The position numbers and the translations under genes were made by a program. The notes below the pieces were generated by a model. The model was not told the origin of the DNA, made no database searches, and saw only the letters and a list, made by a program, of their open reading frames with translations. Below, one piece after another: positions 1-7,055 of a DNA stretch of 13,041 nt (its first letter is position 1; each line of letters begins with the position of its first letter). The DNA is taken from NCBI GenBank assembly GCA_026770615.1, contig MU631575.1, positions 176,997 to 190,037 on the forward strand, in the 5' to 3' direction. The DNA comes from Pavlovales sp. CCMP2436. Lineage: Eukaryota; Haptophyta; Pavlovophyceae; Pavlovales.

Positions 1-222
1 GATCTCGATGACGCCTCAGCCCGGGTTACGCGCGGCGGCTGCGCAGCTGACAGCGGGTTGGCCGCGGAGAGCGTGGAGGAGAGCGCCGTCTGCTCGCAGG
101 TCGACATGATCTGCGACCTGATGCTCGAGTCCCCCGCCGACCTACGCGTGCTCCGCCTAGCACTGCCGCGAGCGAAAAATATAAATGATATTTTATCATT
201 ATTAAGACGCCTTCCTTGCTGA
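1..222 (+). CDS. Possible 3' part of a coding exon, cut by the window edge
   Basis: Frame 1 is open from the first base to a TGA at 220-222. Up to about position 174 it is GC-rich with mostly C- or G-ending codons, like the clear coding parts of this window. The peptide is acidic with a few Cys (around residues 14, 31 and 37) and a short stretch rich in Leu and Asp. After about 177 the base composition flips to AT-rich, so the last 15 or so codons are probably not true coding sequence, and an exon may end near 174. No strong GT donor is visible there. I do not recognise the protein. It could also be a GC-rich repeat fragment. Confidence 0.25.
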   Translation, partial: DLDDASARVTRGGCAADSGLAAESVEESAVCSQVDMICDLMLESPADLRVLRLALPRAKNINDILSLLRRLPC

Positions 223-421
223 TTTAAAATGAATATTATACTCTGGGGAAAACTTGGTCTAATACAAATATTAAAAGAATAAAATAATCACAACAATAAT
301 ATAACTATTGCAGGCATTGGGCGGCGAAAAAAAGATAAAATTAAAGACTATTAATTAATATACCTATTGCAGGCATCAGACGGCGGTAACTGCGGGAACG
401 CAAACTGCTGCACGGAAATTG
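223..421. other. AT-rich spacer with a repeated 13-nt motif
   Basis: No gene is supported here. A 13-nt motif, CTATTGCAGGCAT, occurs at 305-317 and again at 364-376, 59 nt apart. Each copy is followed by a GGCGGCG- or GACGGCGG-like stretch, so the two may be units of a decayed tandem repeat. Confidence 0.5.
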
Positions 422-422
422 C

Positions 423-612
423 GCCGCTGCCACTGCCCCTCTCTCTGCCGCCCCCTCTGCCGCCATCACCCCCACCGCCGCCCCCATCCCCGCTGCCGCT
501 GCCGTAACAAGTCCCGTTACTGTGTGTGTGTGTGGATGGGGGGGGGTCAGGGGTGTGTGTGTATGAGCGCGCGCGTGCGTGTGTATGAGTGTGTGTGGTG
601 GCGGTGGTGATG
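423..612. repeat. CTGCCG/CCCCCG-rich tract and (GT)n microsatellite
   Basis: 423-503 is an almost pure pyrimidine and CCG/CTG tract on the + strand. 521-534 is an uninterrupted TG run, and 535-612 is a GT- and GGT-rich mosaic that includes a run of G near 538-546. Short open frames cross this stretch on both strands, but they only translate simple sequence and I do not call them genes. Confidence 0.7.
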
Positions 613-653
613 GCGGTGGGAGGGGGTCGTACCTATTGCTGCCGCTGTCGGCA

Positions 654-758
654 CGGACTTTCCCGGAACCCTTCCGGACTTTCCCGGAACCCTCCCGGAC
701 TTTTTCGGTCTCTTCCCGGACTCTTCCGGTCTCCTCCCGGATTCTTCCGGTCTCTTCC
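654..758. repeat. 21-bp minisatellite, five units
   Basis: Units begin with CGGA at 654, 675, 696, 717 and 738, each exactly 21 bp apart, and a broken sixth begins at 759. The first two units share CGGACTTTCCCGGAACCC. The later ones drift to a form with CGGTCTC in the second half. Each unit looks like an older 10+11-bp dimer because CGGA or CGGT recurs half-way. The period divides by three, so several frames stay open across it. Confidence 0.85.
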
Positions 759-864
759 CGAACACCCGCCTCCCAGAGCCCCCGAGCTCCTTCCCAAAGC
801 GTGCCGCCAACTGTATCTGCTGATGGGACGGACAACGGAGCCTGCTTTGAATGATGAGGGGTGA

Positions 865-1042
865 TTAATTAGGCACTCTATAAAGTAGTTTAACAAGCAA
901 TACTCAATATCTATATAATATATATATATATATGTATATATATATATTATATCAATTTGTTCTAATATTGTAACGGACCGTGCATAACTATTGAATATGA
1001 ATTAGGCAATCTATAGTGGCTTTGCATGCAATACTCATTACT
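865..1042. repeat. Direct repeat pair flanking an AT-rich microsatellite
   Basis: About 45 nt starting ATTAGGCA and ending GCAATACTCA occur at roughly 865-906 and again, with small gaps and substitutions, at roughly 1002-1041. Between them, 908-952 is a nearly pure TA tract. The pair may be an old segmental duplication or the flanks of an inserted AT-rich element. Confidence 0.55.

Positions 1043-1043
<1 letters not shown>

Positions 1044-1073
<30 letters not shown>
1044..1073. repeat. Run of 30 A
   Basis: An uninterrupted homopolymer of 30 A directly follows the second copy of the direct repeat described at 865-1042. It could be the tail of a retroposed sequence read on the + strand, but I see no coding relic upstream and no clear target-site duplication, so I treat it as simple sequence. 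Confidence 0.9.
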
Positions 1074-1075
<2 letters not shown>

Positions 1076-1102
1076 GTGCTGCTGTTGGAAGACGCAAGCG
1101 GG

Positions 1103-1537
1103 CCTTTTTCTTTGAAAACTACGACTTACTTATAGAAAGGTGGGGCAGCAGATGCTGGGTTGCAGACCATTCCTAAAGACACCCGGACGCTATTTACTGG
1201 CGGGCCCTCGCATTCCTCTCGCCAGAAAGTCCTGTTATTATTATTATTAGCGGCTCAGCATGGTTCAACAGGTGTTGTTCACTCACTAATTTGGTCGACG
1301 TCAGACATTAGTCCTGGCAGCAAAGATGGTGGTAGAGGCCTGTTATAATTCGGACAGGTTGCAGACATTCAGACGCGTACTCCAAGCCTGTGCGCATTTT
1401 AAAGTGCGCTTTTTCATTTATTTTTTTACTACGACTTAGTTAATAGAGAGACAGGCAGTAGTGGCAGTCAGCGAATCCAGTGTGTGAACGGAGAGACAGG
1501 CAGCAGTTGTGGATAGCAAATTCAGTGTGTGGACGAG
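1103..1537. repeat. Degenerate repeat region with a 45-bp tandem pair
   Basis: ACTACGACTTA appears near 1119 and again near 1427, each after a CTTTTTC pyrimidine stretch, and GGTTGCAGAC appears near 1158 and 1357. A tighter tandem pair with period 45 begins GAGAGACAGGCAG at 1446 and 1491, each copy ending in CAGTGTGTG. I see no gene. The segment contains one arm of the long inverted repeat (1245-1338). Confidence 0.5.
1245..1338 (-). repeat. Inverted repeat, left copy
   Basis: The reverse complement of 1245-1321 matches 4795-4871 at 75 of 77 positions by my count. The two differences lie together, where AATTAG in one copy faces GTCAG in the other. Similarity continues inward with a 3-bp indel to 1338 (4775 in the other copy). 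Outside the ends, TATTAGCGGC/GCCGCTAATA, the flanks do not match. The copies could be terminal repeats of one mobile unit or two independent insertions of a short element in opposite orientation. Confidence 0.85.
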
Positions 1538-1671
1538 CTCAGCCGGTGATCGCCCAAGTGGTGGGCCTTCGCGGCTTCATGCCACGACCGCGTCTCCTGT
1601 CGCTGGTGGTGTGCGCATTTTTCACAGCTGAAATAGACATGTGTCAATCAAATATAGTAAAATTATTGCAC

Positions 1672-1774
1672 GGGTTCAGAGGGACGCGCAGGGCGGGTTC
1701 AGAGGGGACGTGCAGGACGAGTTTAAAGGGGACGCGTAGGGTGGGTTTAGAGGGGACGCGTAGGGTGAGTTCAG
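1672..1774 (+). repeat. 24-bp minisatellite, forward array
   Basis: Four units begin at 1672, 1695, 1719 and 1743, with a partial fifth at 1767. The consensus is close to GGGTTCAGAGGGGACGCGCA plus GGGC. The first unit is one base short. The same unit reappears inverted at 1825-1902. Confidence 0.85.
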
Positions 1775-2713
1775 GCTGGGTGGATAAATGCGTACCCTGG
1801 GCGGGTACGCGCGTCCTTGCGTCTGCGCGTCTCCTCTGAACCCGCCCTGCGCGTCCCATCTGAACCCGCCCTGCGCGTCCCCTCTGAACCCGCCCTGTGC
1901 GTCAGCTGGAAGGCGACGGATGAGGTGTGCACTGGGGGCTCCAGGCGTTTGCTGCGGACACTGGGAGGCAGATCCCGACTGTCCCTGGGACGCACTGGCA
2001 CCGGGCGCAGAGGCGGTTTGTAGCGTCTGCGGCTGCGGTTGTGACTGCGGCGGTGCTGGCAGAGTGTGCCCGTGTATCGGCGGCTGCGGCAGATCCCACT
2101 CTTGCAGCACCGGCTGCTGGCGAGCCTTCGGCTGAAGCTGCAGGGGAGAGTGCGGCAAGGTGGGCAGTTGCCGCCCCGAGCCCCCCCTCTCGCCATCCCC
2201 CGTCGCACGCACGCCCAGCTCCAGCCAACGAGGTTCGCTGGCGTTACCATGCCCCGCCAGATTGAGAATAGGGCTGGGGTGAGGGCTGGAGTGGCGGCGT
2301 GCGTTCATCCTGGACTGGCGCGCGGGTTCTCTGGCGAGCGAGAGCCCGGTTTCGTAGAGTCCGGGAGTCGGGAGCCCGGGAGTGGCCCCTAGCTCCCCCC
2401 TGGGATGGTCAGCCGCGTTAATCGCGGCAAAAGACCGCAGAAAAGGACCGCCTGGACGGGCGATGCGCGGCGGGAGTGCGCCACCGGGAACCCGTGCGTC
2501 CCCTCCGCCACCGAGAACCCGCGCGTCCCCTCCGCCACCGATAACCCGCGCGCTTTCGCTGGACCGTCTGGTCAATGCGGGGGCTTTTAGCCCGGAGGCG
2601 GCACGCTCGTCGCCCGGCTTGCCGCGCTCTGCAGCGCCTGCGAGCGGCGCAGTGGGCGTGACGCCCAAGCACGCCCCCTGAACGCCAGACTGTCTGTAGC
2701 GGAGCGCGGACAT
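1676..2713 (-). CDS. Long low-complexity open frame, doubtful gene
   Basis: A 345-codon frame starting with ATG at 2711-2713 is open on the - strand. The product is rich in Pro, Ala, Gly, Ser and Arg, with a Gln/Pro-rich middle. It contains three repeat blocks: a nine-residue Gly-rich repeat from the 27-bp minisatellite, and eight-residue repeats of two kinds because the 24-bp minisatellite is read in both orientations. No domain, signal peptide or catalytic motif is visible. The unit lengths divide by three and the region is GC-rich, which makes long chance frames likely. The length is still somewhat more than expected by chance, so I list it at low confidence. Confidence 0.15.
   Translation of the reverse strand: MSALRYRQSGVQGACLGVTPTAPLAGAAERGKPGDERAASGLKAPALTRRSSESARVIGGGGDARVLGGGGDARVPGGALPPRIARPGGPFLRSFAAINAADHPRGELGATPGLPTPGLYETGLSLAREPARQSRMNARRHSSPHPSPILNLAGHGNASEPRWLELGVRATGDGERGGSGRQLPTLPHSPLQLQPKARQQPVLQEWDLPQPPIHGHTLPAPPQSQPQPQTLQTASAPGASASQGQSGSASQCPQQTPGAPSAHLIRRLPADAQGGFRGDAQGGFRWDAQGGFRGDAQTQGRAYPPRVRIYPPSLNSPYASPLNPPYASPLNSSCTSPLNPPCASL
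1790..1810. repeat. Short palindrome between the two minisatellite arrays
   Basis: GCGTACCC at 1790-1797 pairs with GGGTACGC at 1803-1810 across a 5-nt spacer. It lies at the centre of symmetry between the forward and inverted 24-bp arrays, so the whole of 1672-1902 could form a large imperfect hairpin or cruciform. Confidence 0.75.
1825..1902 (-). repeat. 24-bp minisatellite, inverted array
   Basis: Three full units begin at 1825, 1849 and 1873, each 24 bp, with a partial fourth from 1897. Read on the - strand they carry the same GGGTTCAGAGG-type unit as 1672-1774. Single-base differences between units (for example CATC for CCTC in the second) show some divergence. Confidence 0.85.
1903..2483. 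other. GC-rich region without a recognised gene
   Basis: Apart from the doubtful minus-strand frame that crosses it, this stretch shows only CTGCGG/GGCTGCGG-type short repeats around 2020-2110 and several overlapping short frames on both strands. I see no conserved motif, splice signal pair or RNA-gene signature. Confidence 0.4.
2484..2552. repeat. 27-bp minisatellite, 2.5 units
   Basis: Units begin at 2484 and 2511, each 27 bp and ending CCCCTCCGCCA, with a partial third from 2538. Unit differences are few (CCGGGAA, CCGAGAA, CCGATAA at the starts). Confidence 0.8.
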
Positions 2714-2955
2714 GGCCGGAGCAGCAGGGTTTTGTAACGTCCAGAAGGGTGAACCGATTTTTTCGAAGTGACATGATGTGAACCGAGTGGCCCGTCTACC
2801 CCCACATATGAGCCTATGGTCGCGGTGAAATACGTCCGTCTTTCAAAATACGTCCTTCCCCTGACAGATCTTCACCGGACCCAAGCGTTGAGAAAACATT
2901 CGGATCAAGGGACCTTTGCAGAGCACACGGATACCGTCTCCACCGCTACATGGTG
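2553..2955. other. Non-genic spacer
   Basis: GC-rich to about 2710, then more balanced. I see no gene, repeat or structured element that I can support here. Confidence 0.4.
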
Positions 2956-3110
2956 TCGCGGGCAATAAGACGAAGCCGTGCCGTTAAGAAGCTGAGCCTC
3001 GTTTTTTGGATTGTTTGTAAGTAATTTTAGCAAATTTAAATATTCTGTGTATGTAATTTGCTAAGAAGCTCAGCCTCAAGCTCAGAATTCGCCTTTCTTA
3101 TTGCCCGCGA
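2956..3110. repeat. 155-bp segment bounded by a perfect 14-bp inverted repeat
   Basis: TCGCGGGCAATAAG at 2956-2969 is exactly inverted as CTTATTGCCCGCGA at 3097-3110. Inside, AAGAAGCTGAGCCTC near 2987 and AAGAAGCTCAGCCTC near 3064 form a near-identical direct pair around an AT-rich core. The layout resembles a small non-autonomous inverted-repeat element, but I see no target-site duplication, so this is structural description only. Confidence 0.6.
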
Positions 3111-3137
3111 TCCCCTGTAGACCCGTTTCAAAATCAG

Positions 3138-3606
3138 TTGCCTGGATTTATATGAATTCCCGACAATTATATGAAAAATTTAGTTATGTGCTTAGCTTTT
3201 CAGCGTGGCGGACCGGGAAACACAGGCGAGTGAAGTTCCGCACGCGGGAGCCCTAGCCGGGTGCGGAACTTCAATCAGATCCTTGATCGGACCAGTGGAT
3301 CGTGAGATCGAGCTACAATAGCTCCAGCGCAGGAAGCGCGCGCGCAGCGTCAGCGCGCGCGGCCTCTGCACGCGCAGCCGGCTAGGCGGCACGAGATGCA
3401 TCTCTGCCACCACAGCCACGCACGCGCGTGGAGGAGTCTCGCGAGGCTAACGCGCAGGCCTGCCGCACGCGCACATGTAAGCTCGAGTTGCTCTCTTGTC
3501 TCCGTATGCACGCTCGCTCACCTCGCCGACCACTTCCTTCGCTTCCACGCGGGACGACAGGCGCGCGCGGTGCAGCGCATGGCCCGTCGACGCGCTGGCG
3601 GGCTCC
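3138..3606 (+). repeat. Dispersed repeat, copy 1
   Basis: This ~469-nt segment matches 8479-8950 over its whole length with only small indels. The best stretch, about 3254-3321 against 8592-8659, is roughly 90 percent identical by eye, and the remainder is lower. The match starts at TTGCCT and stops sharply after GGGCTCC; flanks on both sides are unrelated. In the frame that is open in copy 2, this copy has GTG where copy 2 has ATG and a TAG near 3316, so any coding role is lost here. It may be an independent element, or a fragment of a related retrotransposon. Confidence 0.85.
3231..3273. repeat. 13-bp stem hairpin in dispersed repeat copy 1
   Basis: TGAAGTTCCGCAC at 3231-3243 pairs perfectly with GTGCGGAACTTCA at 3261-3273 over a 17-nt loop. 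The 3' arm is unchanged in copy 2 (8599-8611), while the 5' arm there has two differences. Confidence 0.8.
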
Positions 3607-4350
3607 CTGTATTTCCGGTTAGAATCAGGTGTCGAACTGCATTACTGAAGTTGTTCCCTGCTCAATTCTGTGTCTAGGGGTATCTTCAAAGTTTTGTTTA
3701 GATCAAAACAACCTGAGTATTGCATGAGCAAATATTTGGACCCTAGCCCATGGTCCAAATCAAATCTTCAGTTCTAGCCCGGTTAGACTATGCCCTGCGA
3801 GCTTTTATTTGCACCTTATACTAACTACCGCCAGCAATGACACGCATGTACCAGTGAGGCGTGAGTTTTTTTGCGGGCATTTCTTTTTCCGACAATATTT
3901 ATATAAATACAAATTGGGGTTCCTTCAAACTTGGAAGACCTCTCTAAATGTATAATTTGACGAGGAACATCTTATTCACGTAGTTTGCCACCTGAATCTT
4001 TCAGGAATGACGAGAAAATGGCCTCCAAAGTAATGGGTCGTACGTAGACCCGGTTGCTGAAATACCACCCTTGCCCCGTTCCCTCTGTTCTTGACGATCC
4101 CATTAGAATCAGGTGTCAAACCAAACACAAAATGGTTCCTCGTTCAATTCTACTTTGTTGGATGTGTTCCCAAGGTTCCTAACGAGAACACTTTATGATG
4201 TATAGGAGCAAGGCCAGGAAGGTATACCGGATTAAAATTTTCTACATGTGCCATTTTCTCGCCCTTATCCCGAAGGAATCAGGTAACGGAGACACAAAAT
4301 GAAACCGAGTTGTCCCATGCCAAATTCTACGTCTAAAGAGTTCGTCGGAG
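3607..4350. repeat. AT-richer spacer with three degenerate copies of one motif
   Basis: GAATCAGGT starts similar ~60-80-nt stretches at about 3622, 4106 and 4276. Each is followed by a TTGTTCC-, GGTTCCT- or GTTGTCCC-like segment, then CAATTCT or AAATTCT and a TCTA- or TTTG-type stretch. The second and third copies also share ACACAAAATG. The spacing is uneven, so this is a decayed family and not a clean tandem array. No gene is supported. Confidence 0.5.
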
Positions 4351-4408
4351 ATCTAAAAGCATCCAAATTTAATTAGAATGAATTTAAGCGATTAATGATT
4401 ACACGCAT

Positions 4409-4427
4409 AATCGGCTCAGAGCCGATT
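4409..4427. repeat. 19-bp palindrome
   Basis: AATCGGCTC, one A, then GAGCCGATT form a perfect nine-base-pair inverted repeat in an otherwise AT-rich stretch. The spacing suits a dimeric protein-binding site or a very tight cruciform. No gene lies next to it. Confidence 0.7.
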
Positions 4428-4449
4428 CTAAATTTATATCCATTAAAAT

Positions 4450-4461
4450 CCCCCCCCCCCC
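4450..4461. repeat. Run of 12 C
   Basis: An uninterrupted C homopolymer, just downstream of the 19-bp palindrome. Confidence 0.9.
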
Positions 4462-4687
4462 ACTCCGCCGCCACGCTGCTAAAAGTTGCAAATTAATTAT
4501 AGTAATGTATTTAGGGGATTCTGACTAATAAGTATATTTCTGATAGGGATTTAAGCTGGCGTCTGACTGTTCTGAATGGTGTGCTGGTCTGAGCGCTGCG
4601 TCACCCATTGTCTGCTGCGTGCCTTAGTCGGCTCGTATATTAATGTAGGGGGGTTCGGGCTGGCGGTACGTTTCAAGTTCAAGTCAG

Positions 4688-4726
4688 GCTGATCTAAGCG
4701 CTCTGACGCAGGCTCCTACGCGCTAC
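4688..4726 (+). repeat. Short dispersed repeat, copy 1
   Basis: From GCTGATCTAAGCGCTC to CGCGCTAC this 39-nt stretch matches 12629-12669 with about four substitutions and a 2-nt gap. The centre, GACGCAGGCTCC, is identical. It lies about 50 nt from the right arm of the long inverted repeat. Confidence 0.65.
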
Positions 4727-4774
4727 GTATATCATGCAGGTGTGGCAATTGCTACGAGTTCACCACCAACCTCA

Positions 4775-4871
4775 CCTCTACCACCACCATCACTGCTGCC
4801 AGGACTAATGTCTGACGTCGACCAAGTCAGTGAGTGAACAACACCTGTTGAACCATGCTGAGCCGCTAATA
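4775..4871 (+). repeat. Inverted repeat, right copy
   Basis: This is the partner of 1245-1338: 4795-4871 matches the reverse complement of 1245-1321 at 75 of 77 positions. The inner side continues into a CTACCACCACCA stretch that differs in triplet number. The outer side diverges immediately after GCCGCTAATA. Confidence 0.85.
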
Positions 4872-5238
4872 TATATATCGATAGCTTCTAAACTGGGTGG
4901 CGCGTCTGGTATGTGGATTTTGTTTAAAATAAACTTAATAATACAACATCGAAAGAAATGCCGATATTCACGCTCGGCAAACGACCCAAGGTCACTGATA
5001 TGGGCGTTAACACGATGTCGTCAGGTGCTGGTAATTTATCTAGAGGTTTTATGTTACGAATCAACTTTCGACGAATCTGAGATTTCGGCAGTGATTTTAA
5101 CTCAAATTACTCTTGCTTATGAACGGGAGCGGCCACTGAGCTTGCTGTTGGATCCTAGCGTTCCATGTGACCTAGCGGTCACGCTAATGCCGGTGCCGTC
5201 GCAATATCTTAAATTTTAGACGCTCAATTGTGCTCGAG
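4872..5238. other. AT-richer spacer
   Basis: One + strand frame (4830-5219) crosses it but starts inside the inverted repeat and has no recognisable features. A GTGACC/GGTCAC hairpin with a 4-nt loop lies at 5167-5182. Nothing else is supported. Confidence 0.4.
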
Positions 5239-5284
5239 GATTTGGCGTTCAGAAAACCCACGATTTAACGCACCACGCCAAATC
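5239..5284. repeat. 9-bp inverted repeat upstream of the 5311 reading frame
   Basis: GATTTGGCG at 5239-5247 is exactly inverted as CGCCAAATC at 5276-5284, 26 nt before the ATG at 5311. It could be a regulatory or structured leader element, but nothing else supports that. Confidence 0.5.
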
Positions 5285-5310
5285 AAGACAAGGAGCGACC
5301 GTGAAGAGCC

Positions 5311-5503
5311 ATGCCTCGGGAGAAGACGGGCGAGGCGCGCCTGCCTCACGGACGAACCTCCGCAGAGGTCGCCGAGTGCTTAGCCGAGAGCGTGGCGGCC
5401 GCGCATTTAGCCGAGCGCAAGCAAGCTGGAGTCCACCTGCCGGGCTACACCGACATCGTCTGCGACTTCATCGATGAGTGGGTGGACACCGGAAAGTGTC
5501 AAG
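5311..5503 (+). CDS. Possible first coding exon of an unrecognised gene
   Basis: From ATG 5311 the frame uses mostly C- and G-ending codons, in contrast to the AT-rich sequence before it. The 64-residue product is charged, with an Ala/Glu-rich helix-prone centre (about residues 18-37) and a final segment with Cys, Asp and Trp (about 50-64). At 5501-5504 the sequence reads AAG followed by GTAATT, a good eukaryotic splice donor, while reading on through it gives only nine more codons of different composition before a stop. A pyrimidine-rich stretch ending in TTTAG at 5667 would be a fitting acceptor just before the retrotransposon Gag. It may be a host gene invaded by the element, or an upstream exon of the element. 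I do not recognise the protein. Confidence 0.35.
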
Positions 5504-5667
5504 GTAATTTGACACTGGTCAGATTTACCTGACTCGATCCTCCCGGACTCTCAGTCCAGGACATTCGCAGTCCAGCTAAGATAGGAAGGAACTTGTCTTC
5601 GCCAGGAAGATAAATTTTTATGATTAGAGTCGTTTTATTCTAAATCAATCTATTTGGATCACTTTAG
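5504..5667 (+). other. Candidate intron, 164 nt
   Basis: The donor is GTAATT at 5504 and the acceptor is CACTTTAG ending at 5667, in an AT-richer stretch with CTAAAT near 5640 as a possible branch site. Joining here continues in the frame that starts at 5670 and stops at 5873, not in the Gag frame. The splice is therefore unproven. Confidence 0.25.
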
Positions 5668-5844
5668 TTCCCGTGACAGCCCAAGATGGCGCTTCACTCC
5701 GGACCCCTGCGCCACCGCAGGAGTACCACAACACAAAAACGTTTAAAATCGTACGTATTTCCAGAACCTCGCGATCACCAACTCACACGAGTTCGATCGC
5801 CGCGTCGCGCCACCGCCTCGCCAACAAGAGCACGCGTTCTCATC

Positions 5845-6636
5845 ATGCTCAACCTCAGCCAGCCCAAGGCTGACGCGCGCGCCAAGGGCGCGACGCTCAA
5901 GAACCCCACCGATATCATGAACAAGGAGACCCTGGTCAAGGTCCTCTACCCGGCGACGCAGCGCTACATCGCGCTCACCTACTCCATGAAGGGGCTCTCT
6001 TCAGACATCATCGAGCTCCCAGTGGCTGGAGAATTACTTTCCTTTCGGCTTCGGACGCCCGCCGAGTTCATCGAATACATACGGCTCCACCCAGGCGCGC
6101 TCTCGGTCAACACGGCCGTCATCCCCGCGGCTGACCGCGCAGACGACGACATCGTCAGCGCGCAGTTAGAGACCGTATACGCCAACTCCGCCGAGATCTA
6201 CGGACAGGCGTTGAGCGACAAGATCGACGACTCGATTCTGGACTTAATCAAGTGCCAGATATCCGCCCAATACCCGGACGAGATCACCTCCGGCTACCTC
6301 TCTGCCTCGCGGATCCTCAACTCCATCGAGCTTGTCAACGCCAACAACAGTGTCGAGGCCCACGTCGGCGACCTCTACAAGTTTGCGACAGCAGTCGTCA
6401 GCGTCATCAACCTCTGGTGCTCAGATCTTCTCCGCCTTTCATCACCTCAAGCAGCTCTACTAGCCGCTCCTCGACTTAATCCAGCAGCGTTCGAGCAGAT
6501 CATCCAGCTCAGCTCGATCACGTCGACGCCCTCGCTGCACTTCCTGCAGGTCCAGACCAATCAGCTCACCCTCGACGCGTTCTCGAGGCCTGATGCGCGC
6601 GCGCGCTTCACGGATGAGCTGAGCAAGATGAGCTGA
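5845..6636 (+). pseudogene. gag: Gag-like capsid region of the copia element, frameshifted at its end
   Basis: The frame is open from ATG 5686, but codons before the ATG at 5845 have weaker C/G-ending bias, so I prefer 5845 as the start (264 codons). The product is Leu/Ile/Ala-rich and mostly helix-prone, as expected of a capsid. I see no textbook copia Gag motif, so the call rests on position: it leads directly into the CCHC knuckle. A 14-bp tandem duplication at 6614-6641 throws the frame and produces the TGA at 6634-6636. From about 6424 to 6483 codon bias is poor in this frame and good in the next one (which carries a TAG at 6461), suggesting a pair of compensating small indels. Confidence 0.6.
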
Positions 6637-6641
6637 GCAAG
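6614..6641 (+). repeat. 14-bp perfect tandem duplication that breaks Gag
   Basis: ATGAGCTGAGCAAG occurs twice back to back (6614-6627 and 6628-6641). Because 14 is not a multiple of three, the second copy shifts the frame and the Gag frame stops at 6636. The CCHC-bearing frame resumes right after the duplication at 6642. Confidence 0.95.
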
Positions 6642-6812
6642 TTCATCGCCCCGCAGCGCGCAGCCCGCGCGCCGCCCGCTCACCCGCCCAGCCGCAACGC
6701 GCTGGTCAAGATGCAGGCGCTGGCGGCCAAGCCAGAGCTTGGAGCCGCCAAGAACTACACGCAGATCCCCAGCAACAAGCTGTACAAGGGCGCCGCCCGT
6801 CCTCAGCTCTCA

Positions 6813-6854
6813 TGCGAGCAGTGCAAGAAGACCGGCCACACATACGCAGACTGC
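6813..6854 (+). other. CCHC zinc knuckle
   Basis: Four metal ligands are present with the exact retroviral spacing C-x2-C-x4-H-x4-C, with Cys at 6813 and 6822, His at 6837 and Cys at 6852. Lys-Lys lies between the second Cys and the His. This motif binds the element's RNA in Gag proteins. Confidence 0.93.
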
Positions 6855-7055
6855 TGGCAACTGAACGGCTTCCCGCCAAAGAACGAGCAGCCGATCACGG
6901 TCAACTCTGGGCAGGCCGCCGCCAAGCGCGCGGCCAACTACGCGATCCAGACGCGCGAGCTGCACGAGCACTCCGGCATGGCCACGCTCACTGCTCAGTT
7001 CAACGAGGACCTACGCGCTCACGGCGTGTCGCTCGAGAACAACTTGCTGCGCCGC

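Noticed and set aside
341..896. Several short frames on both strands over the GT tract and the 21-bp minisatellite
   Set aside because: They translate simple sequence only. The period of 21 keeps frames open by arithmetic.
1000..1073. Poly-A tail of a LINE or SINE insertion
   Set aside because: There is no coding relic upstream, no RNA polymerase III box, and no target-site duplication around the A run that I could find.
4409..4432. Helitron 3' end (hairpin followed by CTAA)
   Set aside because: The hairpin touches the CTAA instead of lying about ten bases before it, the next base is A where T is expected, and no Rep/helicase relic is present.
4830..5219. 129-codon + strand frame
   Set aside because: It starts inside the repeated 77-bp arm, has AT-rich unbiased codons and no recognisable feature.
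5000..5844. 5' LTR and tRNA primer-binding site before Gag
   Set aside because: No segment here matches 12037-13041 beyond chance, and no TG...CA-bounded repeat or convincing tRNA 3'-end complement was seen.
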